Shown one piece after another: positions 9,740 through 19,021 of a stretch of DNA of 46,027 bases (the first letter of the stretch is position 1; each line of letters starts with the position of its first letter). The notes under the pieces are model-generated. The model was not told the origin of the DNA, did no database searches, and saw only the letters and a program-made list of their open reading frames with translations. The stretch is from Nitrospirota bacterium. Lineage in GTDB: Bacteria > Nitrospirota > JACRHJ01. The stretch covers positions 1 to 46,027 of the forward strand of contig JACRHJ010000010.1 of assembly GCA_016212105.1 (NCBI GenBank), given 5' to 3'. A program made the position numbers and the translations under genes.

Positions 9740-12700
9740 CTACTTGATGATAACCTGGAAGATTATCGTGCCGGTGCCGCCGCCAGGAACCGTGCCGCCG
9801 ACGGTGGCGTCAGCGCCCGCGCCCACCCTGAAGCGGACCAGGTTGTTCACCGAATCCCACTCGGCCTGGTCGTCGCCGGAGGCGGTGGTGTAGACGGTGT
9901 CTACCGCCCAGTCGCCGTTGGTCTCGAGGCCGAACTCGCCCTCGGCCGGTGCACGCGGGCCAAGCGGTCCGTCGGCCGCGATGCCGGCCTTGATGAACAC
10001 GGTGTCGTTCGGGATCGTGTCGGTGATGATCACGTTGTTGGCGTTCTCGGTGCCGATGTTCTGGTACGTGATCTTGTAGGTGATTATGTCATGCGGGCTG
10101 CCGACGGCGATGTCCCTCACCTTGGTCAGCTGGAGGAAGCCCTCGATGACGTCCGTCTTGTCGTTGACCGTGTCGGAGCAGCCGCCCGCGTCGACGGTGT
10201 CCGCATGGACGACGACGGTCTCGGTCGTGCCGTCCGGCGTATCGGAAGCCGCCTGCACGCTCAGCTTGAAGTTGAACGAGCCGCCCGCCGCGAGCGTGAC
10301 CGTGAATCCGGTCGCGGATGCGTAGGTCTCGTCCGTGAGGTCGCCGTTGACGTCCGCGATGAACGTGTAGGTCAGCACGGTCGGGTCGGGCGTTACGGTG
10401 ATGTCCACGTCGACAGTGGAGTTGCCGTTGTTGACGACCGTGTGGTCGTAGGTCGTCGAGCCACCAGCCGGGAGCTGGTCGTTCGAGTTGTCCTGGAGGT
10501 CGATGTTGCAGGCCTCGTCGACCGTGAGGCCGGCATCTATGTCGTCCTCGACGCCGCTCAGCGGGGAGTTGGCGTTGATGACCAGGTTCACGGTGCCGGC
10601 CGGGGTGGTGGCGAGCGTCGATACCGCCATAACGTAGCACTTGGACTCGGAGACCTCGTCTCCTGCCGCGGGCACGCCGCCGAGGGCCGCGGTGAGGGTT
10701 ATCGTCTTCGCAGTGCCGTCCACGCTGGCCACGGTCATCTTGGTGCCGTCGAGCCCGACTATGACGTCGTCGCCGGCCGAGAAGTTAGCCACGTTGTTGA
10801 CCTTGAACGTGGTCGCGGTGTTGCCTGCGTCGGCTACTACCCTCGCGCCGCCAATCAGGCCGGTGTTGGTTATCTCCGTGCCGGGCGTGCTGCTGCAGGT
10901 CAGGTCCTCGTAGAACTTGACCGACGCGCCGGCCGGGACGTTGAGCGAGTCCTCGAACAGGTCGTAGGAGTCTGACGAGCCGCCGGTGTTCACGACCTCG
11001 AACGGGAACAGGGCTACCGAGCCCGGGGATACCAGGACGTTCGGTATGTCGTCGTTGGTCGGGCCGACCGGGGTGGCCACGTCGCCGTCGGCCATGGCGG
11101 TCTGCCCGTCGCCGCCGATGCCCTGGAGCGCGATGTCAACGCTGGCCGGGACTATGCCGTCGATGTTGTCCCTCGACCTGTCGACCTCGGCCGCGTTGTT
11201 GCCGGAGGTGGCGATGATGGTCGCGTACCAGTCGACCACGCCGTTGAGCGTCCTGAGCGCGGCGTCGGCCGGTATGAATATCTTGACCGTGAAGTCTATG
11301 TTGGTCGTGGCCGTTACCGAGCCGAGGCTGTCGCCGACCAGCTTGGTGGAACCGTCGGAGTTCCAGAGTTCAACGACCGCGCCCGCGGGCAGCGAGGAGT
11401 TCGCGCCGTCGAGTGCGAGCGTGATGGTGTCGTCGAACGCGGAACGGTTCCTGGCCTGGTGCCTGAACGTCACCCAGGTGCCCGCCGACACGTTCTCGGC
11501 GTAGTTGTCGTCCGTGTAGGTGCCGTCCTCTTCCCACGCCGGGTTGACGTTGCCGGTCACCCAGTTCGTGCCGTTCCAGGAGTAGCCGTTGATACCGCCT
11601 ATGGCGATGTTGGCAGCGTCTGCCGGGGCGACGCAGGACTGCACCGTGTTGGTGGTGGTGGACGCGTTGGCGCCGGTGGACTTGGCGAACAGGACGTCCG
11701 CGTTGTTGTCTATGCAGCCGTCGGCCTCGATGAAGGGGCTGTTGACTGTCACTGTGAACGTGAAGGTACCCTGCTGGTCTACCGCGAATACGTCCTGCAG
11801 CGTCTCGTCGGTCGGGGCGGAGTCCTCGAGGAAGTAACCGACGTAAGTGATCGTGCCGGGCACGTTGGCCGCGGCCTTGTACCAGTTGGTGCCGTCGGCG
11901 GAGTAGACCGCGTAGCTGGTCGGGCTGACCGCCGGGGAGCCGGACGCGGTGTTTACGCCGGACGTGAACGTGGCGCCGGACGGTATCTGGTCGATGACCA
12001 GTATACCCTCGACCTCGGCGACTTCCAGGCCGGCTATCGAGCCGTTGTTGTCGCGGTCCACGCTGTAGCCGTCACGGCCCTTGGCGGGCTTGAGGCCGTT
12101 GTTCTTGAACGTGATCGTGTAGGTGAGCGTGCCGCCCGGCGACGGGGACGCGTCGTCCACGGCCTTGTTGGCGGTGAAGTTCGCGTCGTTGGACACGGTC
12201 AGAAGGCCGGTCTCTGTGTCGTCGCAGCCGCCCGCGCCGTCCGCCGTCACGGTGAAGCCGTCGGTGGCGCCGTTGAGCGCGCCGGACGGGACGCTGACCT
12301 GTACGACGATGTACTTGGTCGCGCCCATGGCTATGGTGATGTTCGCGGCCGTCGTCTCGCCGGCGTCCACGATACCGTTGCCGTTGTCGTCGAGGTATAT
12401 CGCCTTGGTGTAGCCGCCGACGGAAGTGGACAGCGCCCACGTGTACTCGGCGTTACCGGTGTTCTTGATCGAGAACGGCATGTTGACAGTCTGGCCGGGC
12501 ACGCCGGTGGACTCGACCGAAGCGTCGGCAGGGTCGTCGTCCGGCTGCGGGTCGTCCGGCAGGACGTCCACGCCGCAGACCGCGAGTACCGTGGTGTTGA
12601 CCTGGTTGGACGTGGTCGTGTAGTCGTTGTTCACGTCGTCCTTGTAGGTCGCCGTGGCCGAGTTCCCGATCACGGTGCCAGCCGGGGTCAGCGCGAAGGC

Positions 12701-12784
12701 GCTGCCCGTCACCGACGCGACGAGCGCGACGACGAACAGGCATGCGAACGCGAGCCTTAGCTTGTTTATAGCGTTTGTTTTCAT
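9740..12784 (-). CDS. Secreted DUF11-repeat surface protein (1014 aa)
   Basis: Signal peptide MKTNAINKLRLAFACLF...SAFA, then LTPAGTVIGNSATATYKD and a Cys-containing segment (LAVCGVDVLPDD). The remainder is a chain of DUF11/Ig-like domains, for example FTANKAVDDASPSPGGTL, FLQLTKVRDIAVGSPHDI and ITYKITYQNIGTENANNVII. It ends in a strand (GTIIFQVIIK) with no LPXTG, PEP-CTERM, GPI-like or transmembrane anchor. ATG 12784 is chosen because GGAGG lies 5 bases upstream; a TTG 12 bases further up overlaps that site. DUF11 proteins generally build extracellular surfaces, spores or adhesins; a surface-layer or adhesive role here is inference. Pro, Gly, Asp, Thr and Val dominate and Lys is scarce. Confidence 0.85.
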   Translation of the reverse strand: MKTNAINKLRLAFACLFVVALVASVTGSAFALTPAGTVIGNSATATYKDDVNNDYTTTSNQVNTTVLAVCGVDVLPDDPQPDDDPADASVESTGVPGQTVNMPFSIKNTGNAEYTWALSTSVGGYTKAIYLDDNGNGIVDAGETTAANITIAMGATKYIVVQVSVPSGALNGATDGFTVTADGAGGCDDTETGLLTVSNDANFTANKAVDDASPSPGGTLTYTITFKNNGLKPAKGRDGYSVDRDNNGSIAGLEVAEVEGILVIDQIPSGATFTSGVNTASGSPAVSPTSYAVYSADGTNWYKAAANVPGTITYVGYFLEDSAPTDETLQDVFAVDQQGTFTFTVTVNSPFIEADGCIDNNADVLFAKSTGANASTTTNTVQSCVAPADAANIAIGGINGYSWNGTNWVTGNVNPAWEEDGTYTDDNYAENVSAGTWVTFRHQARNRSAFDDTITLALDGANSSLPAGAVVELWNSDGSTKLVGDSLGSVTATTNIDFTVKIFIPADAALRTLNGVVDWYATIIATSGNNAAEVDRSRDNIDGIVPASVDIALQGIGGDGQTAMADGDVATPVGPTNDDIPNVLVSPGSVALFPFEVVNTGGSSDSYDLFEDSLNVPAGASVKFYEDLTCSSTPGTEITNTGLIGGARVVADAGNTATTFKVNNVANFSAGDDVIVGLDGTKMTVASVDGTAKTITLTAALGGVPAAGDEVSESKCYVMAVSTLATTPAGTVNLVINANSPLSGVEDDIDAGLTVDEACNIDLQDNSNDQLPAGGSTTYDHTVVNNGNSTVDVDITVTPDPTVLTYTFIADVNGDLTDETYASATGFTVTLAAGGSFNFKLSVQAASDTPDGTTETVVVHADTVDAGGCSDTVNDKTDVIEGFLQLTKVRDIAVGSPHDIITYKITYQNIGTENANNVIITDTIPNDTVFIKAGIAADGPLGPRAPAEGEFGLETNGDWAVDTVYTTASGDDQAEWDSVNNLVRFRVGAGADATVGGTVPGGGTGTIIFQVIIK

Positions 12785-12845
12785 CTCTTCCTCCAAATTA
12801 CGGTTAGTTCCGTTACCGATACATTTACCCTGGTGCTGCCTTGCC

Positions 12846-12863
12846 GCTTAAGTTTTCTTAAGC
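12846..12863 (-). other. Small perfect hairpin between the two DUF11 genes
   Basis: GCTTAAG AAAA CTTAAGC on the minus strand: a 7-bp perfect stem with an A4 loop in the 118-base gap between the small and the large DUF11 genes. It has no U-tract, so it may be an mRNA processing or stability element; no function can be read from the sequence. Confidence 0.4.
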
Positions 12864-12902
12864 CATCCCCCCTTTCCGGTTTTAGAAGCCTGTGGTCGTT
12901 TG

Positions 12903-13400
12903 TTACTTAACCTGCACCCTGTAGCTGAACGAAAACTCCTTGCCCGCTTCCAGCCTCCCGGCCACGACCTTGATGTTCGTGTACCTGCTGACGGGCACTA
13001 CCTTTTCCTCGACCTTGCCGTCCGGCCCCTTGACCTTCTCCTTCAACGGCTGTTTACCGTAGTTCTTGCCCCCGTCGAACGAGAACTGCACGCTCCCGTC
13101 CGAGGGGCCTTTCACGCTTTTGTCGATGTAGGCCGTACCCCTCGGTATGGCGCCCACGACGTCGATGTCCTTGAGCTGCTTTTTGGCCGAGTTCTTCCCG
13201 GTTATCGTGTAGCTGATAACCTCGCCCGGCGCCACCTCCTTGGGAAGCTCGACGAGTTTCTCGACAGGCTTCCCGTCCTTCATCACGTTCTGCACGAGAT
13301 ACCCGTCCGTCCTCAAAGTCAGCGGGTCCGACTTCTCCGCGTACGCGGGGAACGACGACGCCAGGACGACAAGCAGTGCAACCGCGAGCCTTTTAAGCAT
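12903..13400 (-). CDS. Small secreted single-DUF11-domain protein
   Basis: A 165-aa protein: signal peptide MLKRLAVALLVVLASSFPAYA and one DUF11-like domain (VAPGEVISYTITGKNSAKKQ, IPRGTAYIDKSVKGPSDG, ending FSFSYRVQVK). The start is ATG 13400 with GGAGGTG six bases upstream. An in-frame ATG at 13424 overlaps the stop of the preceding gene as ATGA and could add an 8-residue N-terminus, but the ribosome site lies inside that extension. It sits between two much larger DUF11 proteins and probably shares their transcript. It is Lys-rich compared with its acidic neighbours, so a partner or linker role is possible but speculative. Confidence 0.8.
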   Translation of the reverse strand: MLKRLAVALLVVLASSFPAYAEKSDPLTLRTDGYLVQNVMKDGKPVEKLVELPKEVAPGEVISYTITGKNSAKKQLKDIDVVGAIPRGTAYIDKSVKGPSDGSVQFSFDGGKNYGKQPLKEKVKGPDGKVEEKVVPVSRYTNIKVVAGRLEAGKEFSFSYRVQVK

Positions 13401-13420
13401 CCCTTCACCTCCATGAGTTG

Positions 13421-16400
13421 TCATTGACAGTCCACCCTTACCCTGTACTTCAGATAACCCTCCTCACCTGGCAGAAGCTGAGTCCTCGTGAACATCTTGA
13501 GCATGTCGAGTTTAATCGTACCGCTCGTATATGTAAGGCCGTCCGTGTCCGGCCCGTCGTTTATCTGACCATAGAGCGTGGAGCCGTCGAGCGTGACCTC
13601 GGCGTCCATCGTGTTCAGGCTGTACCTGTCCTCCAGCAGCGTCGTGCCGGACGGGACGATGTCCGAGACGACGACGCTCAGGACCGGGGACGCGCCGAGG
13701 TTCTTGTAGTCTATCTTGTACTCGAGCTCCTCGCACGGGTTCGCGCTGTTGGACTTGTTGAAGCCCTCCGCCGTCGTGACGTTCCTGACCCACTTCTCCA
13801 GCCTCAGCATCCCGCCTATGGACTTGTTCACCGTGATGGTGTCCGTGTTGAACGCCCCAGTGTCGTCGTATGCAGTGCCCGTGTCTCCGTCCGGATTCGC
13901 GGCGTTGGTCCAGTCCTCGTCCGCCATGACGACCAGCTTCTCCACCGTGCCGTCCGGTGTGCCGGTGGACACCGACGTGTTCAGCACAATGCAGTACGTC
14001 CCGACGGGCAGTGCAGCGCCGCCGTTCAGGGCGTAGTACCCTGCCGCGGGCGAAAGCGCCGCGCCGTCCGGCGTGCCCTCGCAGTCGGAGTCGTCGTAGA
14101 CCGCGTAGCTCCATGCCTTTGTCGAGGCGAGCATTATGGAGACCTTGCCCGGCGTCCTGAGCGTGAGCGTGTGGCGTATCATCACGCCGTCGCCCGCGGA
14201 AACGGTGTAGGACTGGTCGGTGAATATGGCGAGGCGGCCCACGTCCCCGAAGTTGTTGTCCGCGTAAGACGTCCCGGCTGTTACCGCGACCGTTATGGTG
14301 TTCCTGAGCGCCGTCGTGCTCGCCGCGCCGTACTGTACTACTGCCGCCTTTGCGCTGCCGGTCGAGAGGTAGCCGCCCCTGTCCGTCTCCAGGACGTAGA
14401 CGGTCGTCCCGGACGCGGTGTACGGCACGTACAGCGAGTATGTCCCGTCGGCCGCGGTGGCCGTCGTGTCGTAGGTCACGGCGCATGCCGCGTTGCTGCA
14501 TGCGCGTACCGTGACGTCCGCTATGCCCTTCTCCGTCGGCGTGTCGTAGACCGCGTTGTTCGCCTGCGCAGAGCCGGCCGTGCCGTCGCCCTTGTCCTCG
14601 AAGACGCTGCCGCTTATCCGCGAGCCCCGGTAGTCGCCGAAGTTCTGGTCCGTGACCGGAGTCGTCGCTACCGTGACCGTCAGCGTGTTGGACGTCGTCG
14701 AGGCCCAGCCGGACGGGTCGGTCGCTGTCTTGTCGGCGGTGTTGTTGTTGTCGTCCTCGATTATCGTGTACGTGCCGGGGCCGACGCCTGTCAGCGTGTA
14801 AAGCCCGGTCGAGGTGTCAGCAAGCGCCGTGCCTACTACGTTGTTCGAGCCGTCTATCAGCTTCGCGTACATCGTCACGCCCACGCCGCCCTCGGCCGTC
14901 TCCCTTATCATGTCGTGGTTCGCGTCGTTGAAGATATAGCCGGACACCTGCACGCCGAGTACGTCTCCGAAGTTCTGGTCGATGAGGTTCGTCTGGAGGT
15001 TCGTTATGGTGATGGTGTTCGGCGTCGTGGAGTTCCACGGGGCCGGGTCGTTCGGAGTTGCGTCCGCGAGGCTGCTGTTGTCGTCCTCTATGAGCGTGTA
15101 GTTCTGGCCGGTGGTCACGCCCGCGATGTAGTAGTAGCCGGTAACAGGGTCCACCGTCCCGTACTTTATCGCCGTGCCGGAGCTGTTGACGAGCTTCACG
15201 TAGGACGCGACGCCTATGCCTGTCTCGGCCGCATCCTTCGTCATGTCCCTGTCGTCGTCGTTGTACACGTACCCGGTTATGTACTTGCCGGGCGCGCCGC
15301 ATGTGGTGTTGTCCATGCTCCCGTATATCGGGCCGACGCCGCTGCCGGTCGCCGGGTTGTACGTTGGGCTCCCCGGGTCGTCGTCGATGGAGTCCGTGGA
15401 GTTGCCCTGGCTGTCCGTGACGACCGTCTTCAGCAGGAGCTTCGCGTTCGGCAGGAGCGTCGTGTCCCAGGTCGCGGTCCAGTAGCCGGTGCCGGCGGCC
15501 GGGGCTGTGGCGTCCGAGAAGTACATCCAGGACTGGCCGTCGTTCGGGACGCCGTTTCCGTCCACGTCGATGTAGTAGTAGAACTTGACGGAGGTCACTG
15601 TCGTGACGACAGTCGCCGTCACGCCGGAGCAGGCGCCGCCGGAGCAGCCGGACGTGCATTCCGGCGTCGTGTCATGCGTGTCCTGGGCGTATGTCTTGAC
15701 GGTAACGGACGAGCCGCAGGTCGTCGAGCTGACCGCCGTGCTCATTATCGGCTTCTCGCTCATCTGGCCCAGCGAGTTTATGTTGTCGCCGAACGGGTAC
15801 GCGGACGCGACGGTCGGTGCGAAGCAGCCGTCGTAGACGTAGTCCTTCTGGGCGGGGTCGGTGCCGGAGTCGGCGGTGGAGAAGCCGTACTGGAACCAGC
15901 CGGTCGGCGTCATCTTGGGGCCGGGCGTACCGTCGAGGTACGTGTACATCGTAGCGTCGATCGCCTCTATCGGGACCTGTATGTCGAGGTACGCCTCGAC
16001 GGAACCGGCGTAGATGTTCTCGGTAATCCTTACCCTGCCGAAGTCGTATATACTGGCACTGGGGTCTTTGTCCCATGTGGTGTTCCTGCCGGACTCGCCG
16101 TCCACGAAGTCGTTCGGTGGCCAGTAGCGGCTCGCCGAGTCCTGACGCCACAGCGTGATGGTGTTCGTGCCGAGCGTCTGCGGGTTTACCGTCTCGACCT
16201 TCTTCCGGTTGAACTCCACCCTGATGTCGTACGGCTGGACGTCCGACTGGTCCTTGGAGTAGATATAGAACGCGAAGTCCCACGCCCCGTCCGAGTTGGT
16301 GTCCATCATGACGACCCAGGTGCCTGGCGCGAGCGGGCCGCCGTTAGGCCCGTTGACGAGCGGGGAGGACTCGAGCCTGTACCGGAAGAAGACGTTGTAC

Positions 16401-16675
16401 CCGTCGCCCCAGATGAACGACGACGCGAACTGCTTCTCGGGGTCCTTTCCGCTCGATACGTCCACGATGCCGGAGAGCGACGCGCCTCGGGACGGGTCCG
16501 GGTTGCCCGTGATGTCCTTGGTGCTGACGCCGTCGTAACCGTAGGGTATCCAGGTCAAGTCCGTGGCCGGCCACGCGCCTGGATAGTTCGCCGGGTCGGT
16601 GTAGTTCGTCACCGCGAGCGCGACGGACGGCACGAGCAGGAGGAAGGTTACTATGGCCAACAGGGTCTTTCTCAT
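13421..16675 (-). CDS. Secreted SdrD-like/DUF11 surface protein (1084 aa)
   Basis: Signal peptide MRKTLLAIVTFLLLVPSVALA. Residues ~22-260 form a separate domain rich in Trp/Tyr/Asp (WVVMMDTNSDGAWDFAFYIY). A Cys-rich patch follows (TTPECTSGCSGGACSG). Three SdrD B-like repeats come next, starting ITGYVYNDDDRDMTKD, VSGYIFNDANHDMIRE and ISGSVFEDKGDG; each closes with (Q/N)NFGD. A DUF11-like end domain (GGMLRLEKWVRNVTTAEG) completes the protein. No anchor is visible. The start is ATG 16675; a longer form from ATG 16699 is possible and neither has a strong ribosome site. It is the first gene of the surface locus, and its stop overlaps an ATG (ATGA) of the next frame. Cell-surface or filament structural role is inferred from domain type only. 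Confidence 0.82.
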   Translation of the reverse strand: MRKTLLAIVTFLLLVPSVALAVTNYTDPANYPGAWPATDLTWIPYGYDGVSTKDITGNPDPSRGASLSGIVDVSSGKDPEKQFASSFIWGDGYNVFFRYRLESSPLVNGPNGGPLAPGTWVVMMDTNSDGAWDFAFYIYSKDQSDVQPYDIRVEFNRKKVETVNPQTLGTNTITLWRQDSASRYWPPNDFVDGESGRNTTWDKDPSASIYDFGRVRITENIYAGSVEAYLDIQVPIEAIDATMYTYLDGTPGPKMTPTGWFQYGFSTADSGTDPAQKDYVYDGCFAPTVASAYPFGDNINSLGQMSEKPIMSTAVSSTTCGSSVTVKTYAQDTHDTTPECTSGCSGGACSGVTATVVTTVTSVKFYYYIDVDGNGVPNDGQSWMYFSDATAPAAGTGYWTATWDTTLLPNAKLLLKTVVTDSQGNSTDSIDDDPGSPTYNPATGSGVGPIYGSMDNTTCGAPGKYITGYVYNDDDRDMTKDAAETGIGVASYVKLVNSSGTAIKYGTVDPVTGYYYIAGVTTGQNYTLIEDDNSSLADATPNDPAPWNSTTPNTITITNLQTNLIDQNFGDVLGVQVSGYIFNDANHDMIRETAEGGVGVTMYAKLIDGSNNVVGTALADTSTGLYTLTGVGPGTYTIIEDDNNNTADKTATDPSGWASTTSNTLTVTVATTPVTDQNFGDYRGSRISGSVFEDKGDGTAGSAQANNAVYDTPTEKGIADVTVRACSNAACAVTYDTTATAADGTYSLYVPYTASGTTVYVLETDRGGYLSTGSAKAAVVQYGAASTTALRNTITVAVTAGTSYADNNFGDVGRLAIFTDQSYTVSAGDGVMIRHTLTLRTPGKVSIMLASTKAWSYAVYDDSDCEGTPDGAALSPAAGYYALNGGAALPVGTYCIVLNTSVSTGTPDGTVEKLVVMADEDWTNAANPDGDTGTAYDDTGAFNTDTITVNKSIGGMLRLEKWVRNVTTAEGFNKSNSANPCEELEYKIDYKNLGASPVLSVVVSDIVPSGTTLLEDRYSLNTMDAEVTLDGSTLYGQINDGPDTDGLTYTSGTIKLDMLKMFTRTQLLPGEEGYLKYRVRVDCQ

Positions 16676-17111
16676 CGATGTCTCACGTTGTCCCGGCAAT
16701 GGTGCGTAACGCTCGATTTCTGGTTTACGGCCGTCCCTTTTGGCCCGTCCGGGGGACTTTTCACTGCCGTTTCCGGCCCCGCATGCTTATCACAAATACT
16801 AATGGCGCCATAAACCAGGCTTATCGATTGCCTCGTAGTTCACCATCCGTTTGTCAATGCAATAACCATACCAACTAAGTCCTAATTTTAGCATTATAAT
16901 ACATCAATAATATCAACAGCTTACAGCAAGGCCTACCCGCCCTGGCCGCTAATCACGCCCTCAAGTGCGCGATACAACTCACCCGCGCATGAGCGCATAC
17001 GCGCACTGAGCACTCATGAGCTATCCCTATATACCTTGTACTCATTATCGAGGCAGGGCAAGCCGGCTGCTTGAAAAAAGGCCGCATGCAGCCCGCGACA
17101 GGGAAGTCCTG
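16676..17111 (-). other. Leader and promoter region of the surface locus; no gene seen
   Basis: No credible gene in this gap. The half nearest the surface gene is GC-rich and structured: 16807-16818 and 16720-16731 form a 12-bp helix on the minus strand (CTGGTTTATGGC with GCCGTAAACCAG, one G-U pair). It encloses a GCCG-GAAA-CGGC tetraloop hairpin (16766-16777) and a GTCCC/GGGAC pair. The half from ~16855 to 16925 is AT-rich and promoter-like. The structured part also resembles the sub-terminal repeats of IS21-type elements, so it could be a transposon relic instead of an RNA element. Confidence 0.5.
16893..16898 (-). promoter_or_regulatory. Possible -10 element for the surface locus
   Basis: A perfect TATAAT on the minus strand in an AT-rich stretch, ~220 bases upstream of the first surface gene. 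No good -35 lies 16-18 bases upstream, so this is weak. If used, the mRNA would carry a long structured leader. Confidence 0.3.
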
Positions 17112-17147
17112 GACAAACAAAAAGGGCTGACCCTGAGGTCAACCCTT
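17112..17147 (-). terminator. Rho-independent terminator of aspS
   Basis: On the minus strand AAGGGTTGACC pairs with GGTCAGCCCTT (one U-G pair, loop TCAG) and is followed by TTTGTTTG. It lies ~63 bases after the aspS stop and separates aspS from the surface locus. Confidence 0.8.
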
Positions 17148-17209
17148 TATAAATATCACGTTAATGTTGTCCCCGCATCATGCCGGGAAAGGACAAAAAG
17201 CTTTATATC

Positions 17210-18982
17210 CTACTTGACCACCACGTCCAGTTTTATGTGGAGGTCACGAAGCTGCACCTTGTCCACGTCGGAGGGGGCCTCGGTCATCAGGCACGTAGCT
17301 TTCTGCGTCTTGGGGAATGCGATGACGTCCCTTATCGACTGCGCGCCGGTTATTATCATCGTCAGCCTGTCGAGGCCGAAGGCGAGGCCGCCGTGCGGCG
17401 GCGCGCCGAACTCCAGCGCGTCCAGCAGGAACCCGAACCGCTCCCTGGCGTGCTCCTCGTTGATCCCGAGTGCCTTGAACATCCGCGTCTGCACGTCCGA
17501 GCGGTGTATGCGTATGGACCCGCCGCCTATCTCGCTGCCGTTCAGGACGATGTCGTATGCCCTCGCGCGTACACTGCCCGGTTCTGTTTCGAGGAGGGGC
17601 AGGTCCTCCGGCTTCGGCGAGGTGAACGGGTGGTGCATCGCGTCCCAGCGGCCCTCGTCCTCGTTGTACTCGAACTGCGGGAAGTCCGTCACCCACAGGA
17701 AGTTGAACTTCGTGTCGTCTATCAGGCCGAGCCGCTTCGCAATGTCGAGCCTCAGGTGGCCGAGCGTGTTATTGACGACGGCCGGCTTGTCCGCGGAGAA
17801 GAGCAGCAGGTCGCCGGCCTCCCCGCCCATCGCGGACTGTATGCCCGCGAGGTCGTCGGCCGTGAAGAACTTCGTGATGGAGGACTCCGGCCCCTTGTCC
17901 GTGACCTTCATCCACGCGAGGCCCTTCGCCCCGTACACCTTCGCAAGCTCGATAAGCTCGTCGATTTCCTTGCGGGACAGCGTCGCAAGCCCCTTCGCGT
18001 TCAGGCCCTTCACGATGCCGCCGGCCTCCAGCGCGCCCTTGAAAACCTGGAAGCCGCAGGACTTGACAGTCTCGCTGAGTTCCACAAGTTCGAGCGCGAA
18101 CCGCGTGTCCGGCTTGTCCACGCCGTAGCGGCCGACCGCCTCGGAGTACGGCAGGCGCGGGAGCGGCAGCGAAAGCTCGACGCCCTTCACTTCTTTGAAG
18201 ATGCTCGCGAGCATCTTCTCCATCAGGCCCATGATGTCCTCTTCGTCTATGAAGGACATCTCCAAGTCTATCTGCGTGAACTCCGGCTGACGGTCGGCCC
18301 GGAGGTCCTCGTCCCTGAAGCACTTGGTTATCTGGTAGTATTTGTCGAAGCCCGCGACCATCAGTATCTGCTTGAAGAGCTGCGGCGACTGCGGCAGGGC
18401 ATAGAACTTGCCCATGTTGACGCGCGACGGGACGAGGTAGTCGCGCGCGCCCTCCGGCGTGGACTTGGTCAGCATCGGCGTCTCTATGTCTATGAAGCCC
18501 GCGTCGTCGAGGAACCTCCTGACGACCTTCGTGATCGCGTGCCTCGTCATCAGTATCCTCTGGATGGACGGGCGGCGCAGGTCCATGTACCGGTACTTGA
18601 GCCGGAGCATCTCGTTCGCGTCGGTGTCGTCCTCCAGCGGGAACGGCGGCGTTTTCGACGTGTTCAACACCTCAAGCTCGTTGATATAGACCTCGACCTC
18701 GCCTGTCGAGAGGTTCGGGTTTACCGTGCCCTCCGGCCTGGCGAACACCTTCCCCTTTGCCGCGATAACGAACTCGCTCCGGACGTCCTCGGCCAGCTTG
18801 TGGGCGGTCGCGGACGCGTCCTCGCTGAACGCGATCTGCGTCACGCCGCCCCTGTCCCGGAGGTCGATGAATATGATGCCGCCGTGGTCGCGCCTGGTCT
18901 GTACCCAGCCCGCGAGCACGACCTCGCCGCCTATGTCGGAAGCGCGAAGCTCCCCGCAGTTGTGTGTACGCTTGAGTTTCAA
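17210..18982 (-). CDS. aspS: Aspartyl-tRNA synthetase
   Basis: Charges tRNA-Asp (and possibly tRNA-Asn if the enzyme is non-discriminating). The 590-aa length is normal for the bacterial type. Visible parts: N-terminal OB-fold anticodon-binding domain ([19 protein letters not shown]), class II motif 2 ([20 protein letters not shown]), the bacterial GAD insert domain in the middle, and motif 3 ([10 protein letters not shown]). The start is TTG 18982, giving [13 protein letters not shown], with GGAG eight bases upstream; an upstream in-frame ATG at 19018 gives an unusual His/Lys extension and no ribosome site. It follows rluB and guaB on the same strand. The tRNA specificity cannot be told from these motifs alone. 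Confidence 0.97.
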   Translation of the reverse strand: MKLKRTHNCGELRASDIGGEVVLAGWVQTRRDHGGIIFIDLRDRGGVTQIAFSEDASATAHKLAEDVRSEFVIAAKGKVFARPEGTVNPNLSTGEVEVYINELEVLNTSKTPPFPLEDDTDANEMLRLKYRYMDLRRPSIQRILMTRHAITKVVRRFLDDAGFIDIETPMLTKSTPEGARDYLVPSRVNMGKFYALPQSPQLFKQILMVAGFDKYYQITKCFRDEDLRADRQPEFTQIDLEMSFIDEEDIMGLMEKMLASIFKEVKGVELSLPLPRLPYSEAVGRYGVDKPDTRFALELVELSETVKSCGFQVFKGALEAGGIVKGLNAKGLATLSRKEIDELIELAKVYGAKGLAWMKVTDKGPESSITKFFTADDLAGIQSAMGGEAGDLLLFSADKPAVVNNTLGHLRLDIAKRLGLIDDTKFNFLWVTDFPQFEYNEDEGRWDAMHHPFTSPKPEDLPLLETEPGSVRARAYDIVLNGSEIGGGSIRIHRSDVQTRMFKALGINEEHARERFGFLLDALEFGAPPHGGLAFGLDRLTMIITGAQSIRDVIAFPKTQKATCLMTEAPSDVDKVQLRDLHIKLDVVVK

Positions 18983-19021
18983 CTGAACATCTCCAGTAAC
19001 ATGTGATTTATGATGCACTGC

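Noticed and set aside
1177-16675. PEP-CTERM, LPXTG or type IX sorting of the DUF11 proteins
   Set aside because: None of the C-termini shows the required motif, hydrophobic helix and basic tail.
13418-16813. A 1131-codon open frame on the plus strand, slightly longer than the sense gene
   Set aside because: The sense frame has a signal peptide, SdrD and DUF11 repeats; the antisense frame is Arg/Val-rich with no recognisable structure or ribosome site.
16690-16900. Known riboswitch (c-di-GMP or cobalamin type) upstream of the surface locus
   Set aside because: The conserved cores of these classes are not present; only a helix and a GAAA tetraloop hairpin are seen, so it is reported as an unassigned structure.
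17180-19006. A long open frame antisense to aspS
   Set aside because: The opposite strand encodes a full aspartyl-tRNA synthetase with all class II motifs.
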